From Deltaproteobacteria bacterium (GTDB lineage: Bacteria > Desulfobacterota > BSN033 > UBA1163): a stretch of DNA of 44,735 nucleotides. Of this stretch, positions 31,490 to 40,366 are shown one piece after another (position 1 is the stretch's first letter; every line of letters begins with the position of its first letter). Under the pieces are notes generated by a model. It was given only the letters and a program-made list of their open reading frames with translations. It made no database searches and had not been told where the DNA came from. Both the position numbers and the translations under genes were made by a program. The DNA lies in assembly GCA_020059605.1 (NCBI GenBank), contig JAGVBT010000103.1, positions 1-44,735 on the forward strand, read 5' to 3'.

Positions 31490-33442
31490 TCAAATTTCCC
31501 TAGCAATACGGGCTCCCTCATAAATGGCCTCCTTTGCTGTACGGGGTTCCAGTGCATCGCCAATTAAAAAGAAACTTGGAAAGATCTCTCGAATGGATCT
31601 TACCAGATCTCTGCTCGGGGAAGCGCCCTTTGCCAAGATGATATTATCACAATTTACCGACCACTCTCTTCCATAAGTGCCTAAAATGACTTGATCCGTC
31701 TTTATCTCCATTGTCTTCGCGTTCGTCAACATTTTCACCCCATAATTTTCAAGGCGTTTCAAAAGATATCTTCTCACCGTTTGCTCTAGATCTTTTCCGA
31801 TCATATCTGACTGAGAAGCGATCGTGACCTCATGCCCTCTCTCAGCTAAAAATTCAGCTGTTTCGCAGCCCACCATTCCACCGCCAGCAATGACGATTTT
31901 TTTACCCACCCTTGCTTTGCCAGCCAAAACATCCCATGAAGTAAAAACATTTTTCGAATCTACTCCCAGAATGTTTGGAATATAAGGGATGGCCCCTGTC
32001 GCAACGATTAGTTCATCGGGCTTCTCTTTCTCAATGAATGGAGCGTTAACTTCTGTGCCGCAATGGACCTCCACGTCGACCTTTTCGATCTGAGTCTTCA
32101 AATAATTGATCAATCCTTTTATCTCCTGTTTATGGGGAGTGATAATGGCTAAATTCAACTGTCCACCTAATCGGTCACTTTTTTCATACAAAACAACCCT
32201 ATGTCCTCTCAGCGCAGCCACTCTTGCGGCCTCCATCCCTGCCGGACCACCTCCTACAATCATAACTTTTTTGGGAATGTTTACTTTTCTTATTGCAAAC
32301 TCTCTTTCCCTCCCTACACACGCATTGACAAGGCACTCCATCGGACGCCTCGTAAATAGCGTATGTAAACAGGTCATACACGCGATGCATGGTCTAATAT
32401 CTTCTAAAGATTCTTCAGCTATTTTATTTGGCACTTCCGGGTCAGCGACAAGCCCTCTCGCCATGCCAATCAAATCCGCCTTCCCCTCCTTTAGAAATTC
32501 GTTTCCTAATGCAGGATCGTTAATCCTTCCCACTGCGATGACGGGAATCTTCACCACCTTCTTGATCTCCTCGGCATAGCGTAAAAAAATTCCCCGAGGA
32601 AACGACATGGGTGGAAAAGGAGGGAAAGCAGGAATTGGGTCTGTCACAGCAGTGCCAGATGAGACATCGATTGCATCTGCACCTTCTTTCTCAAAGACTT
32701 CACAAATACGCTTCGATTCTTCTATGGTGAGACCTTTTTCGACACCCTCTTCAGCGCTTATTCTGTAGATGATGGGAAACTCCTTTCCCACCCTGTCACG
32801 GATTGTCCTTAAGATCTCCACAGGAAATCTTATCCTTCCGTCGAAACTCCCTCCATATCCATCTTTGCGTGTATTTACCAAAGGGGATAAGAATTCGTGG
32901 ACGAGTAGTCCATGCGCCCCATGAATTTCAACAGCATCAAATCCTGCTTCTTTCACCCTTCTCGCCGCTTCACCGAACTGGCGGACAATTTTTTGTATTT
33001 CTTCTATGCTAAGTTGCCGTACTACATCCCCACCGCTTGAGGAATCCCATAAGGTTCTTCCTGAAAAACCGGATGCAGATTGACCCAATTTATGGGTCGC
33101 TCTAATCGATGCAAATCTTCCCCCATGGCAGATCTGAATAGCAATCTTTGCCCCATATTTGTGGGCCCCCTTGGCCAGCTCTCTCAATCCCGGAATCCGA
33201 TCATCACGATCCACCATGAGGGATGTGTATTTTGTGCTCCCTCCGCTGTCCACCGGGGCCATCTCCGTAATGATCAAACCCACTCCGCCCCTGGCGCGTT
33301 CCTCAATAAAGTGCTTGAGTCTCTCCGTCACATTTCCCACCTCGTCGCAATAACCTGTTGCCATCGGGGGCATCACAATCCGATTCTTTAATTTCATACT
33401 CCCTATCGAAAAGGGTTCAAGTAACTTTTCTAACTTATTCAT
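31490..33442 (-). CDS. FadH-type flavin/iron-sulfur enoate reductase (copy 2)
   Basis: The 650-residue protein has the same three-part layout as copy 1: FMN barrel (PFSIGSMKLKNRIVMPPMAT, EIHGAHGLLVHEFLSPLVN), cluster linker and FAD/NAD half (VMIVGGGPAGMEAARVAALR, VIAGGGMVGCETAEFLAER). Its linker reads CIACMTC...C, so the third cysteine is one residue closer (C-x2-C-x2-C-x11-C) than in copies 1 and 3. All four ligands are still available. GAAGGGAGA precedes the ATG. It follows the etfB gene and probably reduces or oxidises a distinct unsaturated intermediate. Confidence 0.87.
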   Translation of the reverse strand: MNKLEKLLEPFSIGSMKLKNRIVMPPMATGYCDEVGNVTERLKHFIEERARGGVGLIITEMAPVDSGGSTKYTSLMVDRDDRIPGLRELAKGAHKYGAKIAIQICHGGRFASIRATHKLGQSASGFSGRTLWDSSSGGDVVRQLSIEEIQKIVRQFGEAARRVKEAGFDAVEIHGAHGLLVHEFLSPLVNTRKDGYGGSFDGRIRFPVEILRTIRDRVGKEFPIIYRISAEEGVEKGLTIEESKRICEVFEKEGADAIDVSSGTAVTDPIPAFPPFPPMSFPRGIFLRYAEEIKKVVKIPVIAVGRINDPALGNEFLKEGKADLIGMARGLVADPEVPNKIAEESLEDIRPCIACMTCLHTLFTRRPMECLVNACVGREREFAIRKVNIPKKVMIVGGGPAGMEAARVAALRGHRVVLYEKSDRLGGQLNLAIITPHKQEIKGLINYLKTQIEKVDVEVHCGTEVNAPFIEKEKPDELIVATGAIPYIPNILGVDSKNVFTSWDVLAGKARVGKKIVIAGGGMVGCETAEFLAERGHEVTIASQSDMIGKDLEQTVRRYLLKRLENYGVKMLTNAKTMEIKTDQVILGTYGREWSVNCDNIILAKGASPSRDLVRSIREIFPSFFLIGDALEPRTAKEAIYEGARIAREI

Positions 33443-33463
33443 CTCAATCTCCCTTCTTAAGAA

Positions 33464-34396
33464 TTACTTCTTTTTGGAATCACTTTTATTTGACTCTTTC
33501 TGGGGTCCTTTGGTTGAATGAAAAATACCTTTTTCGGTAAGAAAAAGGAGAATCCGTTCGGCAAGCTTGTCCGGTTCTCCTCGCACCAAATTATCATCGT
33601 CTTTCCTGCTGCTTGGCCCAGAGATCATCTGCCACATTAATTCTTCTCCTGATAGTTCCTGGGAGGCAATAGCAGAGCGTTTTGTCCTGGGTTTTGGCTG
33701 TCGTACTTTGACGACTTTAACAGGAGATTGGCTGCCGTTTAGTTCTTGGGACTGCAGGCCAAGTTGTTTCAAGTTGTAGGTCTGAATGGCTCTATTTCCC
33801 GCCGATCGAAGTCGACGTAATGAAATATATTGGTGTGCTGACAGTGTGGGATAAAAAGCCATGACAGCAGGAAGATTACAAAATATCTCCCGTCTATTTG
33901 CTTTTTCTCCTCTTTGCAGTGCTGTAATTCCCATAATATTCTCTGGCAATTTCATGCTGATGACACGGTTAACCCATGGCCAATTTAGTTTTTTGGCCAC
34001 GAGGGCCGGGACAATGGCTGAACCCGAATCCTTACTCATCATGCCGCACAAGAGCAAAGAACATTGCGATAATTGAGCAGCCTGCGAAATGATTTGGCTT
34101 ACAATATAGGGATCCCCAACGGGAATACCTTCATCCCATACCCGCCAGGCGTCATCAACCCCTCGGGCAATACAATATTGAAGCACCTTATCAACATTAG
34201 CTGGTCCAATGCTCAAAGCAGTCACTTTTACAGGTGGGGTCCGCCCCTTAAGACCCATCGCGACTTCTAAGGCACATAAATCAGACCTATTGAGTATGGG
34301 AATGGTCCCCGGTGCTGTCACTGCACTTGTTCTTCTATCCACAATCAAAGGTGTACGAACATCAACGACCTGCTTTACACATAGCATTATCCGCAT
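33464..34396 (-). CDS. etfB: Electron transfer flavoprotein beta subunit
   Basis: A 310-residue EtfB/FixA homologue: IMLCVKQVVDVRTP at the start, LNRSDLCALEVAMGLKG, VTALSIGPANVDKVLQYCIARG and LLLCGMMSKDSGSAIVPALVAKKL, ending in a Lys/Ser-rich tail longer than in standard EtfB (about 260). With EtfA it carries electrons between acyl-CoA dehydrogenase-like or enoate-reductase enzymes and the membrane or a bifurcating partner. The gene follows etfA after 116 bases, an unusually wide gap for this pair. Confidence 0.85.
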   Translation of the reverse strand: MRIMLCVKQVVDVRTPLIVDRRTSAVTAPGTIPILNRSDLCALEVAMGLKGRTPPVKVTALSIGPANVDKVLQYCIARGVDDAWRVWDEGIPVGDPYIVSQIISQAAQLSQCSLLLCGMMSKDSGSAIVPALVAKKLNWPWVNRVISMKLPENIMGITALQRGEKANRREIFCNLPAVMAFYPTLSAHQYISLRRLRSAGNRAIQTYNLKQLGLQSQELNGSQSPVKVVKVRQPKPRTKRSAIASQELSGEELMWQMISGPSSRKDDDNLVRGEPDKLAERILLFLTEKGIFHSTKGPQKESNKSDSKKK

Positions 34397-34512
34397 GAAA
34401 ACTTCTCAAATATTATCCGCAATATTGTCTGCTTTTTTCAGTGAGAAACGTAGCTGTCTATCTCAGGAGTCCTAACCATTTAATTCAAACAAATTCGATA
34501 CTCAATCTATAA

Positions 34513-35505
34513 TTATTTCTCTTTTAACTTTCTCAACAGAGCCAGCATGATTTCCCTTGAATCCCCAATGACCCCTAGATGAGCCAGACGGAAAATTTCC
34601 GCCCTCGGATTCTTATTGATGGCGACGATAGCTTTAGAGGTATCCATGCCGACCACATGTTCTCTAGCCCCAGAGATACCGACGGCTAAATAGAGCTGAG
34701 GACAAACTGTTTTCCCGGTTAGGCCCACCCTACGTTCTATATTGACCCAGCCTTTATCATTGGCCCTGCGGGTACCGGCTACGGCCGCCCCCAGCTTATC
34801 GGCCAATTCCTGCAAAATAAGGAAATTATCTTGGGTACCTACCCCATGTCCACAAGCGACGATGAAATCTGCTTCGGTGATATCAATCTTTCTTGGGTCG
34901 GCTGGAAATATCCCTTGTATGTCTTGCTCACACAGATAAGAAGATAAATCTATCTGGGAACTATATTCCTTCGCCCTATGGCCTTCGGTAGGCAAACCGA
35001 TGCCGGCTGAACCCGGCCTAAATGAAATGATAGCAGGGCCCTTTGAAAAAGCCACAATCGTCTCCAACTGCTCACCGTGAGTGATTCGTGTGGCCTCCAC
35101 ATTTCCCTTCAATCCAATCGAAAAACTAACACAATCATTCGCATAACCGGTACCCCATCTCGTCGCCAGCCGGGCTCCAATCTCTTGACCTTCTATGGAG
35201 TTGGCGATGATCATCAGGTAGGGCTTTTCATATTGCCTACTTAACTCATCGAGGATGATGGAATAAACTTCGGCGGTTAGAAAGCGCACCCCTATCGCAC
35301 TAACTCGGACCAAGTGATCTGCTCCAAATCTCCCCACCTGTTCATCCCAGGGCTCCTCGGCAGACTCGTCCCCACCAATCAAAACCGCCCAAACTTGGAC
35401 CCCCAGAGAGCGCGCAACTTCATTCGCATCTTGAACCATCTCTTTCGTCACATAGGTGATCTGCCCCTTTGAGTGGTCAACGAGTACCCAAATGGGACCT
35501 ACCAT
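34513..35505 (-). CDS. etfA: Electron transfer flavoprotein alpha subunit
   Basis: The 330-residue protein has the EtfA FAD domain: VGLTGKTVCPQLYLAVGISG, AREHVVGMDTSKAIVAINKN and IFRLAHLGVIGD, preceded by the N-terminal domain (WVLVDHSKGQI, IIANSIEGQEIGARLATRWG). The ATG at 35505 is used because family members begin a few residues before (V/I)WVxxxH; the longer TTG frame overlaps the preceding gene and has no clear ribosome site. Being coupled to the enoate reductase of copy 3 upstream suggests that this Etf exchanges electrons with it. Confidence 0.87.
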   Translation of the reverse strand: MVGPIWVLVDHSKGQITYVTKEMVQDANEVARSLGVQVWAVLIGGDESAEEPWDEQVGRFGADHLVRVSAIGVRFLTAEVYSIILDELSRQYEKPYLMIIANSIEGQEIGARLATRWGTGYANDCVSFSIGLKGNVEATRITHGEQLETIVAFSKGPAIISFRPGSAGIGLPTEGHRAKEYSSQIDLSSYLCEQDIQGIFPADPRKIDITEADFIVACGHGVGTQDNFLILQELADKLGAAVAGTRRANDKGWVNIERRVGLTGKTVCPQLYLAVGISGAREHVVGMDTSKAIVAINKNPRAEIFRLAHLGVIGDSREIMLALLRKLKEK

Positions 35506-35524
35506 TTTTTGTTCATCCAATCTT

Positions 35525-37522
35525 TTAAATTTTCCTCCCAATCATGTGGCCATCCCAGATGGCATATTGGGTTTTACGGGGAGCAACACAGTCGCCGATC
35601 CGGTACAACTCAGGAACCCTACCCTTTAGTTCTTTATAAAGGACATCGTTGGGATTTTTACCCATTGCCAAAACAAAAATATCAATATTTTCCAAAGTTC
35701 TCTCCTGGGTTGGAGCATAAACATTATATATAATAGCTTTATTCCCTTTGATTTCTTTGACGAGGTGTATAGAAATAAATGTTACCCCTTTCTCCAGAAG
35801 TCTGCGATAATAGAGGATGATATCATGGACGGGGGCTAAATCCATACCTGCATGATAGAGGCGAGTCACAATCTGCACTTTGCCTCCTCCTTCGGCGATA
35901 TAGTCAGCAGTGGCGTAGGCTTCGTGAGCAAAATCATTATCAATAATGAGAACACTCTTCCCTTTGACATCAATTTTTTCTTCTAAAATGTCCCACACTA
36001 AAAAGACATTTTCCTGTTCAACCCCAGGCATTTCAGTTCTTAATGGTAAGGCTTCCGTGAAGCCTGTACGTTGGGGGGTGGAGCCTGTAGCCACAATCAC
36101 AACGTCTGGCTTCAGAGCTTTTATATCCTCTGCTCCCATACGCGTATTGAGGTGAATTTTTACACCCAATTTTTCATTCTGGCCTGCTTGCCAACGAGTC
36201 AAATCAGCAAACTCTGCACGGATGGGGACTTTGGCCAGAAGATTCACTTGTCCTCCAAGCAGATCTTTCTCCTCAAAAAGTTGCACATTGTGCTTACGCA
36301 TGGCTGCCACACGAGCTGCCTCCATGCCAGCTGGCCCGCCACCAATGATAACCACATTTTTCCGTTTGTCAGCTGCCTTTATAGTGCCAATCCCCAGCCA
36401 TTCTTCTCTTCCTGCTGCAGGGTTTCCCAGGCAGGTGACAGCTCGTTGGTTATAAAGACGGGAAATACACCCTTGATTACAGCCTAAACACGGCCTGATA
36501 TCGTCAAGGCGACCTTCTTTTGCTTTGTTAGCCAGTTCAGGATCGGCTATTTGGGCTCTAGTCATGCCCACCATGTCAGCTTGTCCTTCAGCAAGGATTT
36601 TTTCTGCCAATAAAGGATCTTTTATTCTCCCAACTGTAAATACAGGTATGTCTACAACTCTCTTTATCTCGGCAGCCAAATATGCTCTAAACCCATGGGG
36701 TAACAGCATCGGTGGTGTAAAAATGTAAGGCGTATAATACGTGCCGCTACTGACACTGAAATAATCGATATGCCCCGTTTCCTCTAAAATCTTGGCTATG
36801 ACCTTATACTCCTTAATGGTGTTTCCCCCAGGGATAAGTTCATCGGCACTGATTCGAATACCCACCACAAAATCAGATCCTACGGCTTTTCGCACAGCCT
36901 CTATCACCTCTATGGCGAAAGTCACTCTCTTCTCTAGGCTCCCCCCATATTTATCAGTCCTTTTATTAAATAGAGGTGAAAAGAATTGATTAATCAGGTA
37001 ACCGTGAGCTCCATGAAGTTCAACGCCATCAAGGCCACCTTCCTTGGCATGGTAGGCTGATTTTTCAAATCCATCGATCAGTTCCTGGATATCCTCGGTT
37101 TCCATTTCTTTGCAGGCTTCCCTTATACTTACATCTGGAATGGCAGAAACACCCCACACATGGCGCCATTGGTCATCATAAACCCCTCCATCACCGTGAC
37201 ATCCAGAGTGCACCAATTGGGCGAAAATCTTTGCTCCGTGTTCGTGAACTGCATCAGTCACCGTTTTTAGGCCGGGGATCACCTTGGGATCATATGCAAA
37301 ACAGGCCTTAGAGAAATTGCTGCTGCTCGTATGGTGAACATGCAACATATCACATACAATGAGGCCAGTCCCTCCCTTTGCTCGTTCTCCGTAATAGAAT
37401 GTATGACGCCGGCCCATCATGTTGTCCTCAGCATACTGCTTGGAATGTGCTGAAATGAAAATCCGATTCCGTACTGTGGTATTTCCAATCTCCAGCGGGG
37501 TGAATAGATATTTAAATTCCAT
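35525..37522 (-). CDS. FadH-type flavin/iron-sulfur enoate reductase (copy 3)
   Basis: The largest of the three copies, 665 residues: FMN barrel (LFTPLEIGNTTVRNRIFIS, ELHGAHGYLINQFFSPLFNKR), linker CLGCNQGC...C with the standard C-x2-C-x3-C-x11-C spacing, and FAD/NAD half (VVIIGGGPAGMEAARVAAM). It has an extra GYANDC-like gap-free FAD segment and ends MIGRKI. AGGAGGATATAAGG precedes the ATG. It lies between the second AiiA-like hydrolase and etfA. Confidence 0.87.
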   Translation of the reverse strand: MEFKYLFTPLEIGNTTVRNRIFISAHSKQYAEDNMMGRRHTFYYGERAKGGTGLIVCDMLHVHHTSSSNFSKACFAYDPKVIPGLKTVTDAVHEHGAKIFAQLVHSGCHGDGGVYDDQWRHVWGVSAIPDVSIREACKEMETEDIQELIDGFEKSAYHAKEGGLDGVELHGAHGYLINQFFSPLFNKRTDKYGGSLEKRVTFAIEVIEAVRKAVGSDFVVGIRISADELIPGGNTIKEYKVIAKILEETGHIDYFSVSSGTYYTPYIFTPPMLLPHGFRAYLAAEIKRVVDIPVFTVGRIKDPLLAEKILAEGQADMVGMTRAQIADPELANKAKEGRLDDIRPCLGCNQGCISRLYNQRAVTCLGNPAAGREEWLGIGTIKAADKRKNVVIIGGGPAGMEAARVAAMRKHNVQLFEEKDLLGGQVNLLAKVPIRAEFADLTRWQAGQNEKLGVKIHLNTRMGAEDIKALKPDVVIVATGSTPQRTGFTEALPLRTEMPGVEQENVFLVWDILEEKIDVKGKSVLIIDNDFAHEAYATADYIAEGGGKVQIVTRLYHAGMDLAPVHDIILYYRRLLEKGVTFISIHLVKEIKGNKAIIYNVYAPTQERTLENIDIFVLAMGKNPNDVLYKELKGRVPELYRIGDCVAPRKTQYAIWDGHMIGRKI

Positions 37523-37599
37523 TCCTTATATCCTCCTCTCTCCAGAAATATGATTTTTATTCTCTAATGGGGGAATCTTCTCTGTTTTTTAAAGAAAAT

Positions 37600-38328
37600 T
37601 CAAGGTATTGTCTTTATCTTTGAAAATATTGGATCATGACAAGGGATTAATATGTCTGCTAATCCTTTAATGAAAATAGCATTTTCAAATCCATCCACAG
37701 CATTCAGATGAATACCTGGTGCAATCACAGGCATGATCTCCCTTATATCTTCGGGCGGCTCAAAGTTTTCCTTGACACAACAAAATCCTGTGATGATCGC
37801 TTTGCCTTTGGCCGTATTAATAGATACAGACTGACACCCGGGGGTATGGCCTGGTGTTGGAATAAGCTCGATTCCAGGAATAATCTCGCAGCGGCCCCTT
37901 ACGACCATAAAATGGAGGTCTTTTAAAAGGCTCTTTTTATAGGTCGCCGCTAAAATGGGGTGAGGTGCTAAAGCAAATCTTAATTCCTCCTCTTGAACAA
38001 TCACCCTCGCATTTCTGCACTTAAAAGTATTAGCACAATGATCCCATTGAAGATGAGTTTGGATGACAATATCAATATCATCAGGTTTCAAACCTAAACC
38101 GCTTAAGGCATCTTCAAATGTAGCTATGTTTTCAGCAGGAATTCCCCTAAACTCTTTTGCAAGTATTGCATCAGTGGCAGTATCCACTAAAATATGTTTG
38201 CCCGCTCCTTCGATGTACCAACAGTAACAGGGTAAAAATTTCTTCTTCCCATAATTAAATCGATAGGTCATAGCAGACATATCTAATTCGATATTTACTA
38301 AAGGTAATGGTCTAATTTGATATTTCAC
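37600..38328 (-). CDS. AiiA-like metallo-beta-lactamase-fold hydrolase (copy 2)
   Basis: Paralogue of the protein at 22599-23339 with 242 residues: ILVDTATD, HLQWDHCANT (second position His-x-His is HLQ, so one metal-site His is Gln), TPGHTPGCQSV and CHDPIFSKIK. The AiiA bridging Asp position is Gly again (ITGFCCVKENF). With the HxHxDH first His pair reduced to HLQWDH, metal binding is more altered than in copy 1. It begins with GTG at 38328, seven bases after GAGAGG, and the gene follows the thiolase stop by two bases. Confidence 0.8.
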   Translation of the reverse strand: MKYQIRPLPLVNIELDMSAMTYRFNYGKKKFLPCYCWYIEGAGKHILVDTATDAILAKEFRGIPAENIATFEDALSGLGLKPDDIDIVIQTHLQWDHCANTFKCRNARVIVQEEELRFALAPHPILAATYKKSLLKDLHFMVVRGRCEIIPGIELIPTPGHTPGCQSVSINTAKGKAIITGFCCVKENFEPPEDIREIMPVIAPGIHLNAVDGFENAIFIKGLADILIPCHDPIFSKIKTIP

Positions 38329-38330
38329 AT

Positions 38331-39572
38331 CTATACCCTCTCAAACACAGCGGCAATTCCTAATCCTCCGCCGCCGCATATACATTCCAATCCAAAATGG
38401 GCATTCCGCCTGCGCATCTCATAAAGCATCGTAACTAAAACTCTCGTGCCCGTACAGGCAACAGGATGACCTAAAGAGATGCCCGACCCATTCACATTAA
38501 TCTTATAATAATCTTTACTGGTAATCCCCATCTCTTTTAAATCGGCCAGCACCTGAGCAGCAAATGCTTCTTGAATCTCAACGAGGTCAATCTGATTAAT
38601 GGTAAGACCAGCCTTTTTAAGAGCTTGGTCAACGGCTTTAGGCACTGTCTTATATGTTTTCCGTGGATCATCTCCGGTTACAGAGAAGGATCTCAACTTA
38701 GCAAAAGGTTCAATGCCGAGTTTTTTGGCCCTTTCTGAAGTGGTCACGATCACTGCAGCCGCTCCATCATTCTCTGATGATGAATTCCCTGCAGTGCAGA
38801 CCCCTCCCAATACAGGTTTAAGCTGAGAGAGTTTCCCCAGGGTTGTATCTCCTCGAGGACCTTCATCCTCATTCACGATCATGTTATCACCCTTGCCTCG
38901 GGAAATCTTCACCGGAATCATCTCATCCCTGAATTTACCAGCTTCAATAGCTGCACAAGCCTTTTGATGGCTTGATAGAGACCAAAGATCACACTCCTCC
39001 CTTGAAATCCCCTCTTCTTTTGCGGCCGTCTCAGCCCATGACATCATCGCAGGTAAAATTCCATACCGTTCCTCAGGTTGAGACATCACCCTTGCTCTCT
39101 GAATCCGATCATAGAAGGGAATCCCCCAGAGAGAAAGATCCCCATGCCCTCTGGGCATACCTTTTTTGCCCCCAATCCCCCACTTGATTTCCCCGGGGAG
39201 GTAAAACTCTGCGTGACTCATGCTCTCAACCCCTCCGGCCACAACAAGGTCTGCATTTCCAGATTGAATCTTCATGGCGGCGAAACAGACAACGTCCAAA
39301 CCAGTGCAGCAGCGGCGGTCCAGAGTGATTCCGGGAATGGATTCTGGCCAGCCAGCTTTGAGCAAAGCCATTCGCGCGATATTGACATACTCCCCGTTCT
39401 GATAGGATTGACCCAGAATCACCTCATCAACCCACGATGGATCAATTTCCGCCCTTTTTATAACCTCATTTAAAACGGTGACCCCAAGATCATAGGGTTG
39501 CACATCCTTCAGATGACCCATGTATCTCCCTATCGGAGTACGAACCGCACTAATAATCACTGCTTCTCTCAA
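38331..39572 (-). CDS. Thiolase (acetyl-CoA acetyltransferase family)
   Basis: This enzyme cleaves or forms beta-ketoacyl-CoA with CoA. The 413 residues include the N-terminal REAVIISAVRTPIG, the nucleophile in LDRRCCTGLD (NxxCxSG in most), EIQEAFAAQ (the usual Asn of NEAFA is Gln), GSGISLGHPVACTG with the catalytic His, and ICGGGGLG with the second Cys. The start is the TTG at 39572: AGGAGAGG lies six bases before it and the family begins MREAVI here. The longer ATG frame would overlap the preceding stop. It terminates the beta-oxidation run of dehydrogenase, hydratase and thiolase. Confidence 0.87.
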   Translation of the reverse strand: MREAVIISAVRTPIGRYMGHLKDVQPYDLGVTVLNEVIKRAEIDPSWVDEVILGQSYQNGEYVNIARMALLKAGWPESIPGITLDRRCCTGLDVVCFAAMKIQSGNADLVVAGGVESMSHAEFYLPGEIKWGIGGKKGMPRGHGDLSLWGIPFYDRIQRARVMSQPEERYGILPAMMSWAETAAKEEGISREECDLWSLSSHQKACAAIEAGKFRDEMIPVKISRGKGDNMIVNEDEGPRGDTTLGKLSQLKPVLGGVCTAGNSSSENDGAAAVIVTTSERAKKLGIEPFAKLRSFSVTGDDPRKTYKTVPKAVDQALKKAGLTINQIDLVEIQEAFAAQVLADLKEMGITSKDYYKINVNGSGISLGHPVACTGTRVLVTMLYEMRRRNAHFGLECICGGGGLGIAAVFERV

Positions 39573-39583
39573 TTTCCCTCTCC

Positions 39584-40366
39584 TTATTGGCATTTATACT
39601 GGGGTTTTCTTTTCTCAATAAAGGCCCGGGCACCTTCTTTCATATCTTCTGAAGCCGTAAGATTAGCCCAGAAATCAGATTCCAGATCGAGTCCATGCTC
39701 AAGGGGAAGCTCTCTCGTCCGGTTCATCACTTTTTTCGCGGAAATCACTCCCAGAGGCCCCTTTCCCTTAATCTTGTCTACAAGCTCCAAGGCGGCTTCA
39801 ATCGCTTTTCCAGGTGGAGTGATTTTCTCAATCAGTCCGAGACGGTACGCCTCTGCGGCATCAATCATCTCTCCGCTGTAGACCAGCTCTTTCAATTTAC
39901 CAAGGGATAAATGATACTTAGACCGCTGCAATCCTCCGTTCCCTGGAAAAACGGAAAGATTTACTTCAGGAAAACCAAATTTAGCTGTCTCTTCCGCATA
40001 CCGTATGTCACAGCAGAGGGCTAACTCCAATCCCCCACCCAGACAAAAACCGTGAATGGCGGTAATAACCGGCCACTCAAAGTTCTCCACCATTCCATAT
40101 ATCTGGTGACTTCGAGAAAGACGCCTCTTGGCAATGTCAGGTGTTAATTCCAAAAATGCCTTGATATCAGCCCCCGCAGCAAAGGCCTTCTCCCCAGCCC
40201 CGTGTAATATAACCGCCCTCATTTCCTGTCTACGGTCATCGAGCTCAAGGAATACTTCACCAATCGCCTCCTTGGTGGCTACATCCAAGGCATTCATGGG
40301 AGGATGATCAATCGTTACAATTGCAGTTTGATTCCTTATCTCGTAATACGCAAGTTTCTGCCCCAC
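39584..40366 (-). CDS. Enoyl-CoA hydratase/isomerase family (copy 2)
   Basis: A crotonase-fold protein of 260 residues closer to standard enoyl-CoA hydratase: AIVTIDHPPMNALD, KAFAAGADIKAFLELT, the Glu-bearing HGFCLGGGLELALCCDIRYA and FGFPEVNLSVFPGNGGLQR. It should hydrate 2-enoyl-CoA. It begins with GTG at 40366, directly after the preceding stop, with GGAGGGA as ribosome site. The tail ends QYKCQ, like that of copy 1. Confidence 0.88.
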   Translation of the reverse strand: MGQKLAYYEIRNQTAIVTIDHPPMNALDVATKEAIGEVFLELDDRRQEMRAVILHGAGEKAFAAGADIKAFLELTPDIAKRRLSRSHQIYGMVENFEWPVITAIHGFCLGGGLELALCCDIRYAEETAKFGFPEVNLSVFPGNGGLQRSKYHLSLGKLKELVYSGEMIDAAEAYRLGLIEKITPPGKAIEAALELVDKIKGKGPLGVISAKKVMNRTRELPLEHGLDLESDFWANLTASEDMKEGARAFIEKRKPQYKCQ

